Shown piece after piece: positions 33,442 through 41,575 of a stretch of 64,000 nucleotides of DNA (position 1 is the stretch's first letter; each line of letters opens with the position of its first letter). The stretch lies in assembly GCF_010726955.1 (NCBI RefSeq), contig NZ_AP022603.1:3596001-3660000 (forward strand). Reading direction: 5' to 3'. The DNA is from Mycolicibacterium fallax. Lineage in GTDB: Bacteria > Actinomycetota > Actinomycetes > Mycobacteriales > Mycobacteriaceae. A program made the position numbers and the translations under genes. The notes below the pieces were generated by a model that was not told the DNA's origin, did not search any database, and saw only the letters and a list, made by a program, of their open reading frames with translations.

Positions 33442-34313
33442 GGGACCGAATCGGCGGGCGCACCGTCGTGATCACCGGGGCCGCCCGGGGGATCGGTTAC
33501 GCCACCGCGACCGCGCTGCTGGACCGCGGCGCCCGGGTGGTGATCGGCGACCGCGACGTCGCCGCCCTGGCGCAGGCGCTGGCCAACCTCGGCCCGGCCG
33601 CACCGGTCAGCGGGCACCCGCTGGACGTCAGCGACCCGGCGTCGTTCGCCGAGTTCCTGGACCGGGCCCGCGCCGACGGCGGCGGGGCGATCGACGTGTT
33701 GATCAACAACGCCGGGGTGATGCCGGTCGGGGCGTTCCTGGCGCAGTCCGAACGGGCCATCGAGACCGCCATCGACGTCAACCTGCGCGGGGTGCTCAAC
33801 GGCTGCCGGCTGGTGCTGCCGGAGATGGTCGCCCGCGGCCGCGGCCACATCATCAACATCGCCTCGCTGGCCGGGGTGGTGCCGGTGCCCGGCCAGGTGG
33901 TCTACGCGGGCACCAAGTTCGCGGTGGTCGGGCTGTCCTGCGCGATGGCCGACGAGTTCGCCGGGGCCGGCGTGGCGGTCAGCGTGGTGATGCCGCCGTT
34001 CACCCGGACCGAACTGATCGCCGGCACCAAGAACTCCGGCGCCAGCAGGCCGATCGAACCGGCGGTGATCGCCAAGGCCATCGTGAAAACCCTGAACCGG
34101 CCGAAAACCCATGTGGCCGTGCCGTATCCGATGCGGTTCGTGTCCCCGCTGCTGTCCCTGATGGGACCGCGAACCCGACGCACCACGAATCGGGTGCTCG
34201 GGGCCGACCGGTTGTTCCTGGACTTCGACGCCGCGGCCCGCGCGTCGTATCAACAGCGCGCCGAGTCGGCCACCGGCGTGCTCCCCGGCGAGAAAGGCCC
34301 CAACCAGCGATGA
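33438..34313 (+). CDS. Short-chain dehydrogenase/reductase
   Basis: A 291-residue classical SDR with the cofactor motif TGAARGIG, the NNAG motif (INNAGVM), and the active-site Ser-Tyr-Lys in NIASLAG and YAGTK. A C-terminal extension of about 60 residues beyond the core contains a basic segment (GPRTRRTTNRVLG) and a hydrophobic stretch, as in some membrane-associated mycobacterial SDRs. It is coupled at both ends, to the F420 oxidoreductase upstream and the P450 downstream. Confidence 0.85.
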   Translation: MRDRIGGRTVVITGAARGIGYATATALLDRGARVVIGDRDVAALAQALANLGPAAPVSGHPLDVSDPASFAEFLDRARADGGGAIDVLINNAGVMPVGAFLAQSERAIETAIDVNLRGVLNGCRLVLPEMVARGRGHIINIASLAGVVPVPGQVVYAGTKFAVVGLSCAMADEFAGAGVAVSVVMPPFTRTELIAGTKNSGASRPIEPAVIAKAIVKTLNRPKTHVAVPYPMRFVSPLLSLMGPRTRRTTNRVLGADRLFLDFDAAARASYQQRAESATGVLPGEKGPNQR

Positions 34314-35542
34314 CACCGACCAGCTGCGCCGACGCCGCGATGCTTGCCGACCCGCAGGCCTACACCGACGAACAACGCCTGCACGCCGGCCTGACCCGGC
34401 TGCGCGCCACCGCGCCGGTGGCCTGGGTCGAGGTGCCCGACTACGCGCCGTTCTGGGCGATCACCAAGCACGCCGACATCATGGAGATCGAGCGCGCCGA
34501 CGACATCTTCACCAACGCGCCGCGGCCGGTGCTGGTCACCAAGGCCAACGACGAACTGCAGGCCGGCGTCGGCATCCGCACCCTGATCCACACCGACGAC
34601 CCGCTGCACCGCGACCTGCGGGCGATCGGCGCGAACTGGTTCCGGCCCAAGGCGATGCGGGCGCTGCAGGCCCGCGCCGACGAACTCGCCCGGCGCTTCG
34701 TCGACACCATGGTGACCGCCGGACCGGAATGCGACTTCGTCCAGCAGGTCGCGGTCAACTACCCGCTGTACATGATCATGACGCTGCTCGGGGTGCCCGA
34801 ATCGGACTTCGGGCTGATGCTCAAGCTGACCCAGGAACTCTTCGGCAACGACGACGAGGAGTACAAGCGCAACGTCGACCAGGCCGAGCAGGCCACCGCG
34901 CTGCTGGAAATGTTCTCCTACTTCACCGCGCTGACCGCGTCCCGGCGCGCGAACCCCACCGACGACCTGGCCTCGGCGATCGCCAACGCCACCCTGGACG
35001 GCGCACCGCTCAGTGACATCGACACGGTGTCCTACTACGCGATCGTCGCGGCCGCCGGGCACGACACCACCAGCGCCAGCATCTCCGGCGGCATGCTGGC
35101 GCTGCTGCAGCACCCCGACCAGCTGGCCCGGCTGCAGGCCGACCCGGCGCTGATGCCGCTGGCCGTCGACGAGATGATCCGCTGGACCACCCCGGTCAAG
35201 GAGTTCATGCGAACGGCCCAGCGCGACTACCGGATTCGCGGCGTGGACATCGCAGCCGGGGAGTCGGTGCTGCTGTCCTACGCCTCGGCGAACCGGGACG
35301 AGGAGATCTTCGCCGACCCGTTCCGCTTCGATGTGGGCCGCGACCCGAACAAGCACCTGTCCTTCGGCTACGGCGTGCACTACTGCCTCGGCGCGGCGCT
35401 GGCCCGGATGGAGATCAACAGCTTCTTCACCGAGCTGCTGCCGCGGCTGCGCTCGGCGGAGCTGGCCGGCACCCCGGCGTTCATGGCCACCACCTTCGTC
35501 GGTGGCCTCAAACACCTGCCGATCCGCTACGAGCTGCGCTGA
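34310..35542 (+). CDS. Cytochrome P450
   Basis: A 410-residue bacterial P450. The haem ligand is C359 in FGYGVHYCLG, the K-helix ExxR is E288-R291, and the I-helix carries the full AGHDT motif (249-253). It differs clearly from the P450 at 21764, so two distinct hydroxylations are likely. No ferredoxin or ferredoxin reductase is adjacent. The ATG overlaps the SDR stop. It closes the plus-strand operon and converges, 7 bases apart, on the amidohydrolase at 35550. Confidence 0.9.
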   Translation: MTPTSCADAAMLADPQAYTDEQRLHAGLTRLRATAPVAWVEVPDYAPFWAITKHADIMEIERADDIFTNAPRPVLVTKANDELQAGVGIRTLIHTDDPLHRDLRAIGANWFRPKAMRALQARADELARRFVDTMVTAGPECDFVQQVAVNYPLYMIMTLLGVPESDFGLMLKLTQELFGNDDEEYKRNVDQAEQATALLEMFSYFTALTASRRANPTDDLASAIANATLDGAPLSDIDTVSYYAIVAAAGHDTTSASISGGMLALLQHPDQLARLQADPALMPLAVDEMIRWTTPVKEFMRTAQRDYRIRGVDIAAGESVLLSYASANRDEEIFADPFRFDVGRDPNKHLSFGYGVHYCLGAALARMEINSFFTELLPRLRSAELAGTPAFMATTFVGGLKHLPIRYELR

Positions 35543-35549
35543 GCCCCGC

Positions 35550-36848
35550 TCAGCGCTGCGCGGCGGTGGCGGCGTCCAGCCGGGACTTGAAGTCGGCGTA
35601 GCCGCCGCCGGCGCGGTCCTTGTGCTGGCTCAGCGCCTGGATCGAGACGTCGTGATCGACAACGGTCGCCCGCAGCGCGCCGACGGTGGCCTGCTCGCGC
35701 GGCACGTGCGTGAACGGGTCGAAGTGATACAGCCGCATGGCGTTTTCGTGGGTGATCTTGTTGATCTCGTCGTCGGGAACGGCATTGGCGGTGAACACCT
35801 CCCACAGTTCCTCCGGCGCGCCGGGCCACATCGAGTCCGAGTGCGGGTAGTCCATCTCCCAGCAGATGTTGTCCACCCCGATCAGCTGGCGGTTGGCCAC
35901 CCCGACCGGATCGGAGATGAAGCAGGTCATGAAGTGCTCCTTGAACACCTCCGAGGGGAGCTTGTCGCCGAAGTTCTGATGCGTCCAGGTCGAGTGCATC
36001 TCGTAGGTGCGGTCCACCCGGTCCAGGAAGTAGGGGATCCAGCCGGTGCCACCCTCGCTCAGCGCGATCTTGACGTCCGGGTAGGCCTTGATCGGCGCCG
36101 ACCACAGCAGGTCGGCGGCGGCCTGCACGATGTTCATCGGCTGCAGGGTGATCATCACGTCCATCGGCGCGTCCGGGGCGGTGATGGCGAGCTTGCCCGA
36201 GGAGCCGATGTGCACGTTCATCACCGTGTCGGTGTCCACCAGCGCGTCCCACATCGGCTTCCAGTACTCCAGGTCGTGGAAGCTGGGGTAGCCCAGGGTG
36301 CACGGGTTCTCGGTGAAGGTCAGCGAGTGCACCCCCTTGGCGGAGACCCGGCGGATCTCCTGGGCGCACAGCTGCGGATCCCAGATCGCCGGGATCGCCA
36401 TCGGGATGAACCGGCCCGGATGCGAGGCGCACCACTCGTCGATGTGCCAGTCGTTGTAGGCCTGCACCAGGGCCAGTGAGAAGTCCGGGTCCTCGGTGGC
36501 GAACAGCCGGGCGGCGAACCCGGGGAACGACGGGAAGTTCATCGTCGCCAGCACCCCGCCGGCGGACTGGTCCTTGACCCGCTCGTGCGGGTCGTAGCAG
36601 CCCGGGCGGATCTCGTCGAGGCCCTGGGGCTCCAGGCCGTACTCCTCCTTGGGCCGGCCCGCCACCGCGTTGAGCGCCACGTTCGGGATCACCGTGGAGC
36701 GGAACTGCCAGGTGTCGGAGCCGTCCGGATTGTGTACCAGCCGCGGCGCGTCGTCGGCGTACTTGGCCGGCAGGTGATTGGCGAACATGTCCGGCGGTTC
36801 GATGATGTGATCATCCACGCTGATCAGGATCATGTCGTCTTTGTCCAC
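35550..36848 (-). CDS. Amidohydrolase family protein (amidohydrolase-2 type)
   Basis: A 432-residue member of the amidohydrolase-2 family. The metal motif is D12-D13-H14-I-I-E17-P-P and a late EMDYPHSDSMWP carries the conserved Asp. I chose the GTG at 36848, which has AAGAGG nine bases upstream; an ATG at 36875 falls inside the operator and one at 36833 is a further option. It is a single-gene unit on the right border of the island, facing the last P450. Its length and motifs put it in the group of large mycobacterial ring-cleavage or decarboxylase-like amidohydrolases of unknown substrate. Confidence 0.82.
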   Translation of the reverse strand: MDKDDMILISVDDHIIEPPDMFANHLPAKYADDAPRLVHNPDGSDTWQFRSTVIPNVALNAVAGRPKEEYGLEPQGLDEIRPGCYDPHERVKDQSAGGVLATMNFPSFPGFAARLFATEDPDFSLALVQAYNDWHIDEWCASHPGRFIPMAIPAIWDPQLCAQEIRRVSAKGVHSLTFTENPCTLGYPSFHDLEYWKPMWDALVDTDTVMNVHIGSSGKLAITAPDAPMDVMITLQPMNIVQAAADLLWSAPIKAYPDVKIALSEGGTGWIPYFLDRVDRTYEMHSTWTHQNFGDKLPSEVFKEHFMTCFISDPVGVANRQLIGVDNICWEMDYPHSDSMWPGAPEELWEVFTANAVPDDEINKITHENAMRLYHFDPFTHVPREQATVGALRATVVDHDVSIQALSQHKDRAGGGYADFKSRLDAATAAQR

Positions 36849-36863
36849 GACGGGCCACCTCTT

Positions 36864-36880
36864 CCCGATAGGCATACGGT
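36864..36880. promoter_or_regulatory. Copy 8 of the 17-bp operator, right border of the island
   Basis: CCCGATA-GGC-ATACGGT (ACCGTAT-GCC-TATCGGG on the minus strand) lies 16 bases upstream of the amidohydrolase GTG at 36848. It is the last copy found; the conserved core region begins just to the right. Confidence 0.62.
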
Positions 36881-36948
36881 ATGGCTCAACACTAGCCCGT
36901 CGGGTCGGCCCGGGGAAGATCCGGGCATTACAAACGCGACAATATTTG

Positions 36949-37767
36949 TCAGGCGGTGAGCAGCGGGGCCAGCCAGTCGATCTCGGCGGGCAGCTGGGAA
37001 CTCCAGAACGCCCCGTCGTGCCCGCCCGGGGACGACCCGCCGGCCGGGGCGGTCGGCAGCTGGGCGATGAACGACTGCGTCGCGTCGTAGAACGGGTCGG
37101 CGGTGCCGATGTCGATCCGGATCGGGATGGCGCCGAGGGCGGGCATGCCGAACACGCTGTTGGCGGCGAAGTCCTCGGGCCCGTCGAACGCGCCGGGCGC
37201 GCTGGCCCCCGGCGACATCCACAGCGCCGGGCTGACCGCGGTGATCGCCGCGGTGCGGGCCGGGCCGAGCCGGCCGCCCAGCAGCAGCGCGCCGTAGCCG
37301 CCCATCGACCAGCCCAGGAACGCCACCCGGGAGGTGTCCAGGCCCTGCTCGGCCAGCAGCGGCAGCAGCTCGTCGAGCACCATCGCCCCGGCATCCTCGC
37401 CGGAGGACCGGCGGTGCCAGTAGCCGCCGCCGCCGTCGACGGAGACCACCGCGAACGGCGGCACACCGGCGGCCACCGCCTGAGCCAGCCCGGATTCGAC
37501 GCCGCCGGCCATCACGCTGGCCGCGTCGCCGCCCTTGCCGTGCAGCGCGATCACCGGGCGCAACGACGCGCCCTGGCCGGGCGGGCGGGCGATCGCCCAA
37601 TTGGTGTTGACGCCGCCGCGGGCGGCCGACACGAACGAGCCGGTCACCATCGTCGATGCGACGGGAGGTGCGGCCGGGACGCGTGGGGTGAGCGCCACCG
37701 CGCCGACGGCGCCGGCGACCCCGGCGAAACCGAGCCGCAGCGCGGCACGGCGACTGAGTTCCGGCAT
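36949..37767 (-). CDS. Exported alpha/beta-hydrolase (esterase), Rv0774c-like
   Basis: A 272-residue secreted hydrolase. The N-terminus SRRAALRLGFAG is a twin-arginine signal followed by a hydrophobic stretch and an Ala-rich cleavage region (about residue 33). The nucleophile elbow GWSMGG and an oxyanion-type HGKGG segment mark the catalytic domain; a GGHDG motif probably supplies the His. The frame is open further upstream, but the ATG at 37767 puts the Tat motif at the start. Its position next to a TetR gene and purB matches Rv0774c in M. tuberculosis, reported as an esterase. Confidence 0.82.
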   Translation of the reverse strand: MPELSRRAALRLGFAGVAGAVGAVALTPRVPAAPPVASTMVTGSFVSAARGGVNTNWAIARPPGQGASLRPVIALHGKGGDAASVMAGGVESGLAQAVAAGVPPFAVVSVDGGGGYWHRRSSGEDAGAMVLDELLPLLAEQGLDTSRVAFLGWSMGGYGALLLGGRLGPARTAAITAVSPALWMSPGASAPGAFDGPEDFAANSVFGMPALGAIPIRIDIGTADPFYDATQSFIAQLPTAPAGGSSPGGHDGAFWSSQLPAEIDWLAPLLTA

Positions 37768-37868
37768 CGGGCAATCATGCCACCGCGGCGTCGCAGGTCC
37801 GAACCGGTGCCCGCGGTTTCGGCGAAAAGCCCCAGCGTGCCGGTAGTTTCCTGGCACCATCACTAACC

Positions 37869-38498
37869 GTGACCGGGGCAGTCACCCCAAAGGGGGAACG
37901 TCGACGCGACGCGCTCGTCGGCGCCGCCGCCGAGCTGCTGTGCGAGGGCGGATTCGAGGCGGTTCGGCACCGCGCCGTGGCGACCCGGGCCGGGCTGCCG
38001 CTGGCCTCGACCACCTACTACTTCGCCTCGCTGGAGGACCTGATCGCCGCCGCCGTCGAGCACCTGGCGGCCGGCGAGGAGACCGTGCTGCGGCGCCGGC
38101 TGGACGGGCTGTCCCGGCGCCGCCGCGGCGCCGAGTCGACCGCCGATCTGCTGGTGGAACTGCTCGTCGACGACGCGCCCGGCAGCGCGGCGCTGGTGTC
38201 ACGCTACGAACGCGACATCGCCTGCGCCCGCCAGCCGGCGCTGCGCGACATCCAGCGCCGACTGCGCCAGCAGCGCGCCGCCGCGGTCGGCGAGGTGGTC
38301 ACCCGCTCCGGCCGGCACGCCCGCACCGAACACCTCGGCGCCCTGATCGGCGCGGTGGACGGCGCGGTGGTCTCGGCGCTGGTCGACGAGCGGGCCACCC
38401 CGCGGGCCACCGCGCGGGCCACCCTGATCGACGTCATCGACGTGCTGGCGCCCTACGACGGCAACGCGCGGCACGACCGGAAAACCGGGCGCCCGTAG
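37869..38498 (+). CDS. TetR family regulator, Rv0775-like
   Basis: A 209-residue TetR protein. The helix-turn-helix covers about residues 15-60, with the recognition segment ATRAGLPLASTTYYFASLEDL. The C-terminal half is Arg-rich and helical. It reads divergently from the exported esterase, which is a likely target. The start GTG at 37869 is the first that includes the whole DNA-binding domain. It does not resemble the island's TetR beyond the fold, and none of the 17-bp sites lies in front of it. Confidence 0.8.
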   Translation: MTGAVTPKGERRRDALVGAAAELLCEGGFEAVRHRAVATRAGLPLASTTYYFASLEDLIAAAVEHLAAGEETVLRRRLDGLSRRRRGAESTADLLVELLVDDAPGSAALVSRYERDIACARQPALRDIQRRLRQQRAAAVGEVVTRSGRHARTEHLGALIGAVDGAVVSALVDERATPRATARATLIDVIDVLAPYDGNARHDRKTGRP

Positions 38499-38501
38499 GC
38501 T
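38496..38501 (+). promoter_or_regulatory. Probable -10 element of purB
   Basis: TAGGCT ends 8 bases before the purB GTG at 38510 and there is no ribosome-binding site, so a leaderless or nearly leaderless transcript is likely. Confidence 0.4.
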
Positions 38502-38509
38502 GTCTGCCC

Positions 38510-39928
38510 GTGAGCATCCCCAACGTTCTGGCCAACCGCTACGCCAGCACCGAGATGGTGGACATCTGGTCCCCGGAGAACAAGGTGATCGCCGAGCGCC
38601 GGCTGTGGCTGGCCGTGCTGACCGCGCAGGCCGAGCTCGGCGTCGCGGTCCCCGACGGCGTCGTCGAGGACTACCGGCGGGTGCTGGAGCGCGTCGACCT
38701 GGCCGCCATCGCCGAGCGGGAACGGGTCACCCGGCACGACGTCAAGGCCCGGATCGAGGAGTTCAACGCGCTGGCCGGCCACGAGCACGTGCACAAGGGC
38801 ATGACCAGCCGCGATCTCACCGAGAACGTCGAGCAGCTGCAGATCCGGCAGTCCCTGCAACTGGTGCACGCCCGCGGCGTCGCGGTGGCCGCCCGGCTGG
38901 CCGAGCACGCCGCCGCCCACCGGGACCTGGTGATGGCCGGGCGCAGCCACAACGTCGCCGCCCAGGCCACCACGCTCGGCAAGCGGTTCGCCTCGGCCGC
39001 CCAGGAGACGCTGATCGCGCTGACCCGGATCCGCGAGCTGATCGACCGCTACCCGCTGCGCGGCATCAAGGGGCCGATGGGCACCGCCCAGGACATGCTC
39101 GACCTGTTCGACGGCGACACCGCCACCCTCGCCGAACTGGAGCGCCGGGTCGCCGGGTTCCTCGGCTTCTCCGCGGTGCTGTCCAGCGTCGGCCAGGTCT
39201 ACCCCCGCTCGCTGGACCACGACGTGCTCTCCGCGCTGGTGCAGCTGGGCGCCGGCCCGTCCTCGCTGGCCCACACCGTGCGGCTGATGGCCGGCCACGA
39301 GCTGGTCACCGAGGGCTTCGCGGCCGGACAGGTCGGCTCCTCGGCGATGCCGCACAAGATGAACACCCGGTCCTGCGAGCGGGTCAACGGCCTGCAGGTG
39401 ATCCTGCGCGGCTACGCCTCGATGGCCGCCGAGCTGGCCGGCGCGCAGTGGAACGAGGGCGACGTGTTCTGCTCGGTGGTGCGCCGGGTCGCGCTGCCGG
39501 ATGCGTTCTTCGCCGTCGACGGGCAGATCGAGACCTTCCTGACCGTGCTCGACGAGTTCGGCGCCTACCCGGCGGTGATCGCCCGGGAACTCGACCGCTA
39601 CCTGCCGTTTTTGGCCACCACCCGGATCCTGATGGCCGCGGTCCGCGCCGGCGTCGGCCGGGAGACCGCGCACGAGGTGATCAAGGAGCACGCGGTGGCC
39701 GTCGCGCTGGCCATGCGCGAGCAGGGCCGCGACCCCGACCTGCTGGACCGGCTGGCCGCCGACGACCGGCTGCCGCTGGACCGGGCCGCCCTGGACGCCG
39801 CGCTGGCCGACAAGGAGGCGTTCACCGGTGCGGCCGCCGACCAGGTCGACGAGGTGCTCGCCGCCGTCGGCGCGCTGGTCGCCCAATACCCCGACGCCGC
39901 CGGCTACCGGCCCGGGGCGATCCTGTGA
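38510..39928 (+). CDS. purB: Adenylosuccinate lyase
   Basis: A 472-residue enzyme that acts twice in purine synthesis: it releases fumarate from SAICAR and from adenylosuccinate. The fumarase/lyase-superfamily signature QVGSSAMPHKMN carries the flexible catalytic loop, and the N-terminal HKGMTSRDLTEN and RSHNVAAQATTLG segments contribute to the active site. It is cytoplasmic and tetrameric in the family. It starts 11 bases after the TetR gene, and its TGA overlaps the GTG of the following membrane protein. Placement before purC matches M. tuberculosis. Confidence 0.96.
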   Translation: MSIPNVLANRYASTEMVDIWSPENKVIAERRLWLAVLTAQAELGVAVPDGVVEDYRRVLERVDLAAIAERERVTRHDVKARIEEFNALAGHEHVHKGMTSRDLTENVEQLQIRQSLQLVHARGVAVAARLAEHAAAHRDLVMAGRSHNVAAQATTLGKRFASAAQETLIALTRIRELIDRYPLRGIKGPMGTAQDMLDLFDGDTATLAELERRVAGFLGFSAVLSSVGQVYPRSLDHDVLSALVQLGAGPSSLAHTVRLMAGHELVTEGFAAGQVGSSAMPHKMNTRSCERVNGLQVILRGYASMAAELAGAQWNEGDVFCSVVRRVALPDAFFAVDGQIETFLTVLDEFGAYPAVIARELDRYLPFLATTRILMAAVRAGVGRETAHEVIKEHAVAVALAMREQGRDPDLLDRLAADDRLPLDRAALDAALADKEAFTGAAADQVDEVLAAVGALVAQYPDAAGYRPGAIL

Positions 39929-40716
39929 CCTGGTACACCGGCAACGCCGGCTACGACACCGTGCTGACCATCGGGTTGGGCATCGCGGCCCTGGTGATCA
40001 TCGGCGGGCTGTTCATGCAGAGCCCGTACGGCCGGTTCGGCGATGCCGCGGGCGGGATCAAGCTCAACCCGAAGCTGGGCTGGTGGCTGATGGAGATCCC
40101 GGCCACCGTGGTGTTCCTGGTCTTCTTCCTGTCCGGTCCGCAGCGGTTCGAGGTGGTGCCGCTGGTGCTGGCCGCGATCTGGCTGATGCACTACGGCAAC
40201 CGGGGCTGGTTCTTCCCGCTGTCGATCCGGCAGGTGCCGGGCAAGCAGGCCAGCTTCGGCGTGATGGTGCTGGGCTTCGGCATGGTCATCACCGCGATGC
40301 ACGGCTACCTCAACGGCGCGTTCTTCAGCCACGACTACAAGCACCTGTACGGCACCGGCTGGCTGACCGACCCGCGGTTTCTGATCGGGCTGGCGATCTA
40401 CCTCGGCGGGTTCGCGCTGCTGATCTCCTCGGAGTCGATCGTGCGCAACCTGCGGGACAAGAACAACCCCGGGGCCGCCGAGTACCGGATCCCCTACGGC
40501 GGCGGGTTCCGGTTCGTCACCAGCCCGGCGTACCTGGGCGAGCTGATCGCCTGGACCGGGTTCGCGCTGCTGACCTGGTCGCTGGCCGGTGTGGTGATCC
40601 TGCTGATCACCGCGGGCAACCTGGTGCCGCGGGCGCTGGCCACCCACCGCTGGTACCGGGAGAAGTTCGACGACTATCCCGCCGGGCGCCGCGCGCTGAT
40701 CCCCGGCCTGCTCTGA
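39925..40716 (+). CDS. 3-oxo-5-alpha-steroid 4-dehydrogenase (SRD5A)-family membrane protein
   Basis: A 263-residue integral membrane protein with about six hydrophobic segments. The C-terminal part carries the family's conserved run: NPGAAEYRIPYGGGFRFVTSP, YLGELIAWTGFA, and the end HRWYREKFDDYPAGRRALIP. The family reduces the 4-ene of 3-ketosteroids or acts on related enones and long-chain enoyl groups, so a link to the steroid-like chemistry of the island is tempting but unproven. Its GTG overlaps the purB stop. In M. tuberculosis this place is held by cyp126 instead. Confidence 0.85.
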   Translation: MTWYTGNAGYDTVLTIGLGIAALVIIGGLFMQSPYGRFGDAAGGIKLNPKLGWWLMEIPATVVFLVFFLSGPQRFEVVPLVLAAIWLMHYGNRGWFFPLSIRQVPGKQASFGVMVLGFGMVITAMHGYLNGAFFSHDYKHLYGTGWLTDPRFLIGLAIYLGGFALLISSESIVRNLRDKNNPGAAEYRIPYGGGFRFVTSPAYLGELIAWTGFALLTWSLAGVVILLITAGNLVPRALATHRWYREKFDDYPAGRRALIPGLL

Positions 40717-40717
40717 G

Positions 40718-40870
40718 CTAGCCGACCGGGGCGTTCACCATCCGGTCGAGTGCCGCGGCGATGGCGGGGAACTGCGGCAGGGTGACGAACTGCCGGTGAT
40801 CTCCAGTTCCCCGACGGTGCCGCCGGTGTGGGCGATCAACACCCGGCCGCGGTAGCGGCCCTGGTGCAGC
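40718..40870 (-). pseudogene. Degenerate gene fragment between the SRD5A-like gene and the Rv0779c-like gene
   Basis: On the minus strand one frame reads LHQGRYRGRVLIAHTGGTVG and then LEITG, like the middle of an ordinary protein. A second frame then takes over and ends FVTLPQFPAIAAALDRMVNA plus a stop. Neither part has a start codon or ribosome site, and the switch falls near 40790, so this looks like the 3' remnant of a frameshifted gene. I do not recognise the family. It could also be chance coding-like sequence in GC-rich DNA. Confidence 0.35.
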
Positions 40871-40886
40871 GGCCCGGCGCCGGGCC
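40871..40886 (-). terminator. Possible terminator hairpin after the Rv0779c-like gene
   Basis: GGCCCGGCGCCGGGCC is a perfect palindrome that can fold as a 6-bp stem with a GCGC loop, 8 bases past the stop at 40894. No T-run follows, which is common in mycobacteria, so the call is weak. Confidence 0.3.
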
Positions 40887-40893
40887 GAAAGCG

Positions 40894-41523
40894 TCACGAT
40901 ATCGCGGTCCGCGGGGTCCGCATCCCGGCCGCGCGCAATTCCAGGCCCACCAGCGCGCCGATCGCCTCCGGATCGCGGCGGCGCCAGGACCCGGCCGGAT
41001 CCTCGCTGACCCGGACCAGCCGTCGCACCGGCCGGTTGGTCAGCGCCCGCAGCGCCAGCAGATCCGCCCCGGCCGGCGAGGACGCCAGCGTCAGCACCAG
41101 CCGCTTGCGCCGGAAGAACCGGATCCGCAGGTACAGCCACGGCCCGGCGACCGCCAGGATCGGCGCCGCGGCCACCGCGACGGCCAGCAGCCAGGCCAGC
41201 CAGGTCGCGGTGTCGGACAGGTTCTGCCCGGCGTCGGCGAGCTCCAGGGCGGCGGTGGCGGCGGCGTCCAGCGGCTTGGCCAGCTGATCGCCGACCAGCG
41301 GCACCCGGTCGGCGGTGTCGCCGGCCGAGCCCAGGTTCGTCGAGATGCCCGCGGCCCCGCTCTGCACCTGGCGGCCCACCTCGGCGATCGAGTCGACCGC
41401 CGCGTGCACGAAGACACCGATCAGCACCCACACCACGATCCAGCCGATGACCAGCACATCGGCGGTGAACTGGGCCAGGAATCGGTGCGGCCGGCTGGCG
41501 TAGGGCAAATACCGCGAACTCAT
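40894..41523 (-). CDS. Conserved membrane protein, Rv0779c-like
   Basis: A 209-residue protein with a hydrophobic helix at about 18-45, an Ala/Gly-rich periplasmic or coiled section, a second membrane segment at about 108-132 and a basic cytoplasmic tail (RIRFFRRKRL). No enzymatic motif is seen. Its location just before purC and its reverse orientation match Rv0779c of M. tuberculosis. The function is unknown. It is divergent from purC, and only 52 bases separate the two starts. Confidence 0.75.
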   Translation of the reverse strand: MSSRYLPYASRPHRFLAQFTADVLVIGWIVVWVLIGVFVHAAVDSIAEVGRQVQSGAAGISTNLGSAGDTADRVPLVGDQLAKPLDAAATAALELADAGQNLSDTATWLAWLLAVAVAAAPILAVAGPWLYLRIRFFRRKRLVLTLASSPAGADLLALRALTNRPVRRLVRVSEDPAGSWRRRDPEAIGALVGLELRAAGMRTPRTAIS

Positions 41524-41563
41524 ACCGGTGATCCCAGCACGTCGGGGGCGGCGGCGGGGTCGA

Positions 41564-41569
41564 TAGGCT
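41564..41569 (+). promoter_or_regulatory. -10 element for leaderless purC
   Basis: TAGGCT stands 6 bases before the purC ATG at 41576 with no ribosome-binding site, the arrangement of leaderless mycobacterial transcripts. Confidence 0.5.
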
Positions 41570-41575
41570 GACCCG

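Noticed and set aside
1375..36880. KstR or KstR2 binding sites
   Set aside because: The inverted repeat found does not carry the AAC-GTT or CAAG-CTTG cores of those regulators as I know them.
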